NCBI GenBank assembly: GCA_016184205.1
Contig: JACPDD010000013.1
Coordinates: forward strand, 1-11,561
Direction: 5' to 3'
Source of the DNA: Candidatus Levyibacteriota bacterium
Lineage (GTDB): Bacteria > Patescibacteriota > Microgenomatia > Levybacterales > UBA12049
DNA: 11,561 nt
The notes below the pieces were generated by a model, which was given only the letters and a program-made list of their open reading frames with translations, did not search any database and was not told the origin of the DNA. The position numbers and the translations under genes are program-made. This document shows, one piece after another, positions 1-6,010 of the stretch; position 1 is the stretch's first letter, and each line of letters begins with the position of its first letter.

Positions 1-279
1 TGAATACATTCCAAAATCTCCAGAGTGACCCCAATCCACTTCTCCCGGCTCCAATGGTGGACTGGTTAGAATTTCTTCCGCGTCCTTTAAAGCGCTTTCA
101 TAGTAGGAATGATTTACTGGGTCAGAATCCAATTCTTCATCAGAATAACCAAGGCTTGATTTGCGCATCTTTTCAAAAGTACCTTGAACTTCTCCTATTG
201 TGTAGAGCACTACTTCTCCTTCTTTTAGTCCATAAAGTTCAGAAGTGGAAATGTATTTAGGTGCTTCTATACCTGCCAT
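1..279 (-). CDS. Hypothetical acidic protein, 5' part only (runs off the window)
   Basis: An ATG at 279-277 opens a frame that stays open for 93 codons to the window edge, so the C-terminus is missing. The protein begins MAGIEAPKYISTSELYGLKE and is rich in Glu and Asp, with no signal peptide or membrane segment in the visible part. I do not recognise a family. Support for it being real comes from the uninterrupted frame, a good sigma70-type promoter just upstream (TTGACT at 321-316, TAAAAT at 299-294), and a divergent arrangement with the flippase gene. The competing plus-strand frame at 54-260 gives a low-complexity Leu-rich peptide and is rejected. No Shine-Dalgarno sequence precedes the ATG, and the predicted leader is about 7 bases. 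Function unknown; only the gene call is supported. Confidence 0.7.
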   Translation of the reverse strand, partial: MAGIEAPKYISTSELYGLKEGEVVLYTIGEVQGTFEKMRKSSLGYSDEELDSDPVNHSYYESALKDAEEILTSPPLEPGEVDWGHSGDFGMYS

Positions 280-293
280 ATTAGAATATCTAC

Positions 294-321
294 ATTTTAG
301 CGATTTTTATCTAGAAGTCAA
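294..321 (-). promoter_or_regulatory. Promoter of the 279-1 hypothetical gene
   Basis: On the minus strand, TTGACT (321-316) and TAAAAT (299-294) are separated by 16 bases, close to the sigma70 consensus. Transcription would start near 287, leaving about 7 bases before the ATG at 279. Confidence 0.6.
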
Positions 322-363
322 ATACGAGGTTAAAAGTGATAGTCGAAGACGGCGGGGCAGGTT

Positions 364-372
364 TGGTACAAT
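364..372 (+). promoter_or_regulatory. Extended -10 promoter of the flippase operon
   Basis: TGg-TACAAT at 364-372 is an extended -10 element. No convincing -35 hexamer is visible. The box ends 7 bases before the GTG at 380, so the transcript probably begins at or next to the start codon (leaderless). A GC-rich patch at about 349-361 sits just upstream. Confidence 0.55.
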
Positions 373-379
373 ATAGCTT

Positions 380-1606
380 GTGCAATATCTCGCGGTATTT
401 AAAAACACTTCTTATCAAACCTTTGCAAGAATTCTAACCAGCGGTTCTGGTTTTTTAATCTCAATACTTATTGCAAGAAGCTTTGGGGCCGCTACTTATG
501 GTGACTACATTAAGATTACTTCCTTTGTTACCCTTTTTTATTTACTTTCCGACTTTGGAATTAATGCTATCTTTCTTCAGAGAAAAGATTCGCAGGAATC
601 ATTCAAACATCTTTTATACTTAAGGCTTACAATTGCCGCGGTGCTTTTTGTTATTGCAAATACTATTGCCTTAGCCCTTCCTTACAGCAGTAATCTTGGA
701 ACAGGTTTTTCTCCCTTCGTTAAACTTGGTATACAAATTTTTTCCCTGCAATTATTTATTCAGTCAGTTCTCTTCTCCACAAGCGCAATCTTTCAAAAGA
801 AACTAAGATATGATCTTTGGGCAAGGTCTTTAGGAGTAGGTTCTTTGGTTTCGCTTCTTCTTGTTTCGATTGCGGTTTTCTACAATCAGTCTTTGCACAC
901 TGTCCTTTTAGCTCTTGTTTTCTCTGGGTTAGTTTCGGTCGGACTCGCACTGCTTTATGCAAAGGAGAAGATTCTTCCCGTTAGCTTTGACATAAAAATT
1001 TCAAAAGATCTTGTAATCGCCTCAATTCCTTTAGGATTAATGCTGGTCTTTAACCTCATTTACTTTAGAATAGACAGTCTTATCCTCGCAGTGTTTAGAA
1101 GCTCAAGTGATGTTGGTATTTATGGACTTTCCTATTTGTTCTTTGACTTTCTACTTGCTATTCCCCTATTCATTTCGAATTCAATTTACCCGATTCTACT
1201 TGCAACAAAAGAAAATAAAATGGAATTTTTAAAACTTGTAAAGTCATATTTTTTGATATACTTGGGTTTTTCTTTTATGATTGTCGTCCCCTTCTGGTTT
1301 TCCACTCCCCTATTTTCAGCAGTAAAGCCGGAGCTTGCCGGAGCGATTATACCTTTTAGAATCTTACTTCTCTCTCTTCCATTCTTCTTCTTAACAAGTT
1401 TTCTTCAATGGATTTTAATAACTTTTAAAAAAACAGGATTTCTTTTGGGCGTCTATTTCTTTTTAATGTGTGTCAATGTGATTCTTAACTTTGTTTTTAT
1501 TCCTCAATATTCGTACATTGCTTCGGCGGTAATTACTGGCATTTGTGAGATTTTTATATTCATAATATTATCCTACAAGTTAATACGACTAAGATATGAG
1601 AAGTAA
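380..1606 (+). CDS. Polysaccharide/oligosaccharide flippase (Wzx-like, MOP superfamily)
   Basis: A 408-residue, strongly hydrophobic protein with about 12 predicted transmembrane helices spread over its whole length. The N-terminus (FKNTSYQTFARILTSGSGFL, then ARSFGAATYGDY at about 32-43) matches the pattern of Polysacc_synt/Wzx flippases, where a short amphipathic start leads into helix 1 and an AR.LG...YG motif follows. Such proteins move lipid-linked oligosaccharides across the cytoplasmic membrane for surface glycan assembly; the actual substrate cannot be read from the sequence. Length is slightly below the 420-500 residues common in the family. The start is GTG, chosen because it gives the expected N-terminus and lies 7 bases after an extended -10 box, with no Shine-Dalgarno sequence. 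The 3' end overlaps the RNase H gene by 11 bases, which implies co-transcription with it and with the DUF4012 gene. Confidence 0.88.
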   Translation: MQYLAVFKNTSYQTFARILTSGSGFLISILIARSFGAATYGDYIKITSFVTLFYLLSDFGINAIFLQRKDSQESFKHLLYLRLTIAAVLFVIANTIALALPYSSNLGTGFSPFVKLGIQIFSLQLFIQSVLFSTSAIFQKKLRYDLWARSLGVGSLVSLLLVSIAVFYNQSLHTVLLALVFSGLVSVGLALLYAKEKILPVSFDIKISKDLVIASIPLGLMLVFNLIYFRIDSLILAVFRSSSDVGIYGLSYLFFDFLLAIPLFISNSIYPILLATKENKMEFLKLVKSYFLIYLGFSFMIVVPFWFSTPLFSAVKPELAGAIIPFRILLLSLPFFFLTSFLQWILITFKKTGFLLGVYFFLMCVNVILNFVFIPQYSYIASAVITGICEIFIFIILSYKLIRLRYEK

Positions 1607-2018
1607 GATAGGAATATTTACAGATGGTGGCGCAAGGGGAAATCCGGGAAAGGCCGCAATTGGTGTTTATATTAAAGATTCCCAAGGAAAAGTTCTTGCT
1701 GAAATTGGTAAAACAATAGGAATTGGGACAAATAACGTTGCCGAGTACAAAGCTGTAATAGAGGCCTTGAACTGGGTGATTGAAAACAGAGAGGTATTGC
1801 CAAAGGACGCGGAAATTTTCTTCTTCATGGACTCCCTGCTTGTTTACTCTCAAATTATAGGTGCGTTTAAGGTTAAAGACGCAAATCTAAAAAGCCTTCG
1901 TGCGAAAGTAAAAGAAAAAGAGTTGCAAATTGGACTTCCAATTGTTTACAGGCATGTTCCAAGAGAGCAAAATAAAAATGCAGACAGAATGGTCAATCAT
2001 GCGCTAGACAATATATGA
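1596..2018 (+). CDS. Ribonuclease HI family protein
   Basis: A 140-residue protein covering a complete RNase H fold. The acidic metal-binding residues are in place: D10 in IFTDGGARGNPG, E50 in NNVAEYKA, D79 in FFMDSLLV, and D130 in the C-terminal VPREQNKNAD stretch, with H120 in the loop before it. RNase HI cleaves RNA in RNA-DNA hybrids, for example at R-loops and primer remnants. The DGGARGNPG form without a basic protrusion is typical of the short RnhA-like proteins of many bacteria and archaea, so a housekeeping RnhA role is likely but the symbol is left open. The start ATG lies inside the end of the flippase gene (11-base overlap), and the TGA stop overlaps the next start as ATGA, so translation of the three genes is probably coupled. 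Use of TGA as a stop argues against a recoded UGA. Confidence 0.93.
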   Translation: MRSKIGIFTDGGARGNPGKAAIGVYIKDSQGKVLAEIGKTIGIGTNNVAEYKAVIEALNWVIENREVLPKDAEIFFFMDSLLVYSQIIGAFKVKDANLKSLRAKVKEKELQIGLPIVYRHVPREQNKNADRMVNHALDNI

Positions 2019-4708
2019 AAACATCTGCAATTCTTACTACAGAAGAAAGCTCAAGCGGAATTAAAAATCCGGTCCTAATAGTAGATAAAGATGGGATTAT
2101 CGGCAAAGAGTTAATCTTGAAGCTTGGTAAAGATGTTCAGGTAGTTTTTGTAACCCGCGGCAAGCATTATCTTCCAGATGACTACGCAAGAAGTGTCATC
2201 TTCGTACCTTTTATTGCGAAGTTTCCCACCATTCCGGATGGAAGTTATTCTTTCATGTTTATAGTAGACAGCGCTCAAAGTCAAATAATAAAACTACTTC
2301 CTTCATTCCTTGAAAAAGCAAGAAGAGATGAAATCCCTATTGTTTATGCTTTGTCTATTGCGCAAGTTAACGAAAAACTACTTGATTTTAAAAGTAAATA
2401 TTCAAGACTGAAAATATTAGTGTACGGAGACATATTTGATAAAAATCTTTCCCTGCATCAAGACGCTTTGATAAATAAGTTTTTGTATGATGCAGTTGTC
2501 TATGAAAAGATAGAAGTTCCTGGGAATGGACTTGGGAAAACATACCCTGTTTATCTGGATGATGTGATTGCCTGTCTTTTGGAAACGATATTTGGTGCCC
2601 ATGTAAGGGAGCAGCTTTTCTTTGCCTTTCCCAAACATTCCCCAACAGACCTGTATATTGCTCATGCGATTCAGAAAGCTAAGCCTGAAGTCAAAATTGA
2701 CTTCTCTTCCCAGAAAGGAGAAAGGGAAAGAAGAGATATCTTAACTCCCGGCTTATATCTGCTGGAATACAAGTACCCCTTGGACGCTAGAATAAGAGAA
2801 GTTGTATCCGAAGTTTCCATCCCGAAGGCACACAAAGAAGACTTGGAAAAACACATAAAAAAAGAAAAAGTTTCCTTCTTTCCCGCTCTTCTATTTCTCC
2901 TATTTTTGTTTGTTCTTCCTTTTGTTGCTACTATTTCATTTCTTGTGTTTGGAATATTAGGTCTTTTTGCTGCTGAGACGAGCTTTAATAAGGGTGATAT
3001 TTCTTCTGCCGCTTCCTGGGCCGGCCGATCTCAAGCGTTTTTTTCTGTAGCAAGCGCAAGCTATGAGCCTCTTTATTTTGAGACAAATATTTTGGGCATA
3101 GGTCAAAAAATTGCTCCACTCGGACAAGCCGTAGGCGCAGGTAAAGACATTTCTGGGGCCCTAGTTTCATTTTCAGATGCTTACAAAAAGTTATCGCTCA
3201 TCCTTATTGGTAAAAGTAGCAATCCGGAAAAAGACTTTGGAGAGGCAAATCTAGAGCTTTCAGATGCCCTAGTTTCGCTTAAAAGGGTAGAGGGAAGTAG
3301 AGAGCTTTCTAAAGCTATATCAGCTAAATTAAAAGAGAATAGCAGATTGTTAAATTTTGTATCTTCTGTCCAATCGGTTTTGCCACAGCTAATGGGTGTT
3401 GGGAGTAAAAGAAATTATTTGGTTCTCTTTCAGAACAACATGGAACTTAGGCCTACCGGCGGTTTTATAGGTTCATACGGAATTCTTTCTTTAGATAAAG
3501 GGAAAATATCTAGTTTCACAATTTCTGATGTTTATGACGCAGACGGTCAGCTTAAAGGGCATGTTGAGCCTCCATTTCCTATCAGGAGATATCTTCCTTC
3601 AGAGCATTGGTACTTGCGAGACAGCAACTTTGCCCTAGATTTTCCAAAAGCCGCTTCAGCAGCAGCATTCTTTTTAAAAACGGAAACGAAACAGGACATA
3701 GACGGAGTTATGGCTATAGATGTGTTTTTTGTTCAAAAATTACTTGTGGCGATGGGGGACGTAAGAGTTCCGGAGTACAATGAAACTGTAACGGCAGAGA
3801 ATTTTTTCAAGCTGGCAGTAGCCCATTCTCAAAAAGATTTTTTCCCCGGTTCAACCCAGAAAAAAGATTTTCTGGGAGCTCTCTTTAGGGCAATGCAACA
3901 GAGATTTGAAACAAAGAAAGATATCTCCTATGTGGCTCTGGTAAAAGCAATAGAGGAGTCTATTGCAAGTAAAGACATACTGCTTGTCTCCTTCTCCCCA
4001 ACTGCTCAGGGAGTTTTTACAATTAACAACTGGTCCGGGTCCCTGTGGGACCAAAGACAAGAAAGAAAAGACGTTGTTAACGATTTTGTGGGTATTAACG
4101 AGGCCAACCTAGGTGTTAACAAAGTTAACTATTTTGTGACGCGTAAAGTATCTAAAAACACCATAGTAAATGATGAAGGGGAGATATCTTCAGAGGTAAA
4201 TATTTCCTTTGAGAATAAAAGTGACGGAAGCTGGCCCGGAGGAAACTATAAAAATTACCTTAGAATTATTCTGCCGCAAGGAACAGTTTTGTCTTCTGTT
4301 AGCATTGACGGAAAAGAGCAGGAAACTGTAGAGGCGGTAATAAGTCCATTAGTGTACGAAAGTACCGGTTTTAAGCCACCCAAATCCTTAGAGGTTGAAA
4401 GAACGGAACAGGACGCAAAAACTGTTTTTGGAGTGCTTTTTAATATTCCCAAAGGTTCCAAAAGGACAATTACTTTCGCTTATACCATACCATCAAAATT
4501 AGACCTTCTGGCGTCTACGTACAATTTAAAAATTGTAAAACAGCCTGGAGTATTAAGCATCCCTTTTGAGTTTTACCTATCATATCCAACGTCCCAAGAG
4601 ATAATATCGGCATCAGGCGCAATTATTAGGCACAAAGAATCGGCATCTTTTGAAAAAGATATTATCTCGGACGAAGAAATATCAGTGAAACTTGCTAAAA
4701 ATAAGTAG
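2015..4708 (+). CDS. DUF4012 membrane protein with N-terminal epimerase-like domain
   Basis: An 897-residue protein in three parts. Residues about 18-265 look like a degenerate NAD(P)-binding Rossmann/SDR (epimerase-like) domain: a beta-alpha-beta start (PVLIVDKDGIIGKELILKLG) in which the first Gly of the GxxGxxG motif is lost, and later a YPVYLDDVIACLLE segment like the C-terminal part of sugar-nucleotide epimerases. A charged stretch leads to one long or two short hydrophobic segments at 287-320. The rest is predicted extracytoplasmic and contains the DUF4012 signature: NNMELRPTGGFIGSYG at 474-489 and LRDSNFALDFPKAA at 534-547. The biochemical function of DUF4012 is not known to me. Because it is co-transcribed with a flippase, a role in cell-surface glycan assembly or attachment is a reasonable inference. 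It overlaps the RNase H gene by ATGA and has no Shine-Dalgarno sequence. Catalytic activity of the Rossmann part is doubtful. Confidence 0.88.
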   Translation: MKTSAILTTEESSSGIKNPVLIVDKDGIIGKELILKLGKDVQVVFVTRGKHYLPDDYARSVIFVPFIAKFPTIPDGSYSFMFIVDSAQSQIIKLLPSFLEKARRDEIPIVYALSIAQVNEKLLDFKSKYSRLKILVYGDIFDKNLSLHQDALINKFLYDAVVYEKIEVPGNGLGKTYPVYLDDVIACLLETIFGAHVREQLFFAFPKHSPTDLYIAHAIQKAKPEVKIDFSSQKGERERRDILTPGLYLLEYKYPLDARIREVVSEVSIPKAHKEDLEKHIKKEKVSFFPALLFLLFLFVLPFVATISFLVFGILGLFAAETSFNKGDISSAASWAGRSQAFFSVASASYEPLYFETNILGIGQKIAPLGQAVGAGKDISGALVSFSDAYKKLSLILIGKSSNPEKDFGEANLELSDALVSLKRVEGSRELSKAISAKLKENSRLLNFVSSVQSVLPQLMGVGSKRNYLVLFQNNMELRPTGGFIGSYGILSLDKGKISSFTISDVYDADGQLKGHVEPPFPIRRYLPSEHWYLRDSNFALDFPKAASAAAFFLKTETKQDIDGVMAIDVFFVQKLLVAMGDVRVPEYNETVTAENFFKLAVAHSQKDFFPGSTQKKDFLGALFRAMQQRFETKKDISYVALVKAIEESIASKDILLVSFSPTAQGVFTINNWSGSLWDQRQERKDVVNDFVGINEANLGVNKVNYFVTRKVSKNTIVNDEGEISSEVNISFENKSDGSWPGGNYKNYLRIILPQGTVLSSVSIDGKEQETVEAVISPLVYESTGFKPPKSLEVERTEQDAKTVFGVLFNIPKGSKRTITFAYTIPSKLDLLASTYNLKIVKQPGVLSIPFEFYLSYPTSQEIISASGAIIRHKESASFEKDIISDEEISVKLAKNK

Positions 4709-4796
4709 CCTTTTTTGTCCGATAGTATAATTTTATTCGAAAAATCTAGGGTATTTCAGCAAAATTTCCAAGAGAGAAAATTAAAATTCTTAAAGG

Positions 4797-5933
4797 TTAA
4801 TTCTTCTTTTTCTCACAGATTTTGGCATACTCTTTTGTTCCCCAGATTCCAAAACTTTCAAACAGAAATCTTAGCTCTTCTTCAAGGGATTTTAGAATAG
4901 GTTCTTTTTCTTTGTCAGACATATTAGAAATCTTATCTTTGAAAGGGCCAAATGCCTTCTTTCTGCATCTGTAAATAAATTGATCCTTGCTCCATCCCTC
5001 TTCCCATTCGTCTTTACAGTTTTTTCCAATCCATCTATATATTTCTTCGCGAAGTGAAGGGTTCATGTTGTCATAAATAGTATTTTGAAAGCCAGTTGAT
5101 AAGTGTATTTCCAAAGTCCCCGCATTTTTGAACTTAGAGAAAAATTCCTTAGGAAGAGTTGACGCACCATGCTGAACAACTCCTCCAAGTCCATATTTTT
5201 CTCTTGCAATTCTTCCTAAAGATTCAAGCTCTTTAAAATTTATTTTAACTTTTTCCAATTCCCCGCTTGGTAGAAGAGTACCTCCGTGAGTAGATCCTGT
5301 TGCTACGCTAATTTTGGAAAGCCCTATTCCACTGATGTTTGCAGAAAAACCTTGCATGAATGCCTCCAAATCCCCAAGCGTGCTGTTCCTGTCTCCAATG
5401 TGCCCGATTTCTCCACCTATTGATACTATTTCTTCTTCCTGAACTTCTCTTATATATTTAGTCAGTAAGGAGGTAACTTCAAAATTATCTTTTTGAGCAA
5501 TGTTAATATCTTTCTCTCCCAAAGAAACAAGAGTAGAAGAATCTATGTCTATATTAAGGAAATTGGCATTCAAAGCTTCGTTTATAAGGTTTTGGATTCT
5601 TTCAACCTCCTTATTCCTATCTTTATTGAAGTTGGTCTTATTTATCTGGAAATGGTCTCCCTGGAGGAAAACAGGTCCATCATAATTCTCATCTTCGGCA
5701 GCTTTCATAATAGAGCCTGCGTATTGGGAGAGAGACTGATCTGTGTATTGCATTTCAGTAGGGGATATTTCAAATATTAAAGCGCCAATGCTTTTCTCAT
5801 TCATTATTCTAAAAATTATCCTGGCAAAGTCATAGGTTAGGGTTCTAATATTAATCGCAGGAACAGTAAATCCTGAAATCTCACCTTTTGAAATCGCGCT
5901 ATAAAGAGGATAAATAGAGGTAGACTTAGGCAT
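4797..5933 (-). CDS. Class II fructose-bisphosphate aldolase (divergent subfamily)
   Basis: A 378-residue protein with the class II (zinc-dependent) aldolase layout: VPAINIRT near residue 24; FLQGDHF at 89-95, with D93 as catalytic acid and H94 as a zinc ligand; NIDIDSSTL at 127-135; GGEIGHIGD at 173-181 with E175; ATGSTHGG at 211-218 with H216 as zinc ligand; and VVQHGAST at 252-259 with H255. The enzyme splits fructose 1,6-bisphosphate into glyceraldehyde 3-phosphate and dihydroxyacetone phosphate in the cytoplasm. The usual NIDTD phosphate-site motif is replaced by EIHLSTGFQN (275-284), and a charged C-terminal extension of about 80 residues follows, so it belongs to a longer divergent branch; a tagatose-bisphosphate or other aldol substrate cannot be excluded. 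It is a single-gene unit, divergent from valS and convergent with the DUF4012 gene 88 bases away. A promoter lies 23 bases before the ATG; no Shine-Dalgarno sequence. Confidence 0.88.
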   Translation of the reverse strand: MPKSTSIYPLYSAISKGEISGFTVPAINIRTLTYDFARIIFRIMNEKSIGALIFEISPTEMQYTDQSLSQYAGSIMKAAEDENYDGPVFLQGDHFQINKTNFNKDRNKEVERIQNLINEALNANFLNIDIDSSTLVSLGEKDINIAQKDNFEVTSLLTKYIREVQEEEIVSIGGEIGHIGDRNSTLGDLEAFMQGFSANISGIGLSKISVATGSTHGGTLLPSGELEKVKINFKELESLGRIAREKYGLGGVVQHGASTLPKEFFSKFKNAGTLEIHLSTGFQNTIYDNMNPSLREEIYRWIGKNCKDEWEEGWSKDQFIYRCRKKAFGPFKDKISNMSDKEKEPILKSLEEELRFLFESFGIWGTKEYAKICEKKKN

Positions 5934-5956
5934 AGATTATTTATTAGGCGCTATTT

Positions 5957-5984
5957 ATTATAAAGTATATCATATTGTTGTCTA
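5957..5984 (-). promoter_or_regulatory. Promoter of the aldolase gene
   Basis: On the minus strand, TAGACA (5984-5979) and TATAAT (5962-5957) are 16 bases apart. The predicted leader is about 16 bases, the longest in the window, yet it has no Shine-Dalgarno sequence. Its -35 overlaps the possible -35 of the divergent valS promoter. Confidence 0.65.
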
Positions 5985-6004
5985 GCCGAGCCCTATGCTA
6001 AAAT
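5975..6004 (+). promoter_or_regulatory. Extended -10 promoter of valS
   Basis: TGc-TAAAAT at 5996-6004 is an extended -10 box ending 6 bases before the ATG at 6011, so transcription should begin at about the start codon. A weak -35 (TTGTTG, 5975-5980, spacer 18) overlaps the aldolase -35 on the other strand. This placement decides the start: ATG at 6011 rather than the adjoining TTG at 6008. Confidence 0.6.
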
Positions 6005-6010
6005 GACTTG

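Noticed and set aside
54..260. Plus-strand 68-codon open frame
   Set aside because: Low-complexity Leu-rich peptide antisense to the better-supported minus-strand gene 279-1, which has a promoter and a sensible protein.
336..362. GC-rich patch upstream of the flippase as a dispersed palindrome
   Set aside because: It has some likeness to TCGAAG-type repeats but no complementary arm was found.
4709..4796. Bidirectional terminator between the DUF4012 and aldolase genes
   Set aside because: There is a T6 run at 4711-4716, but no GC-rich stem precedes it on either strand; the AT-rich partial symmetry nearby is too weak.
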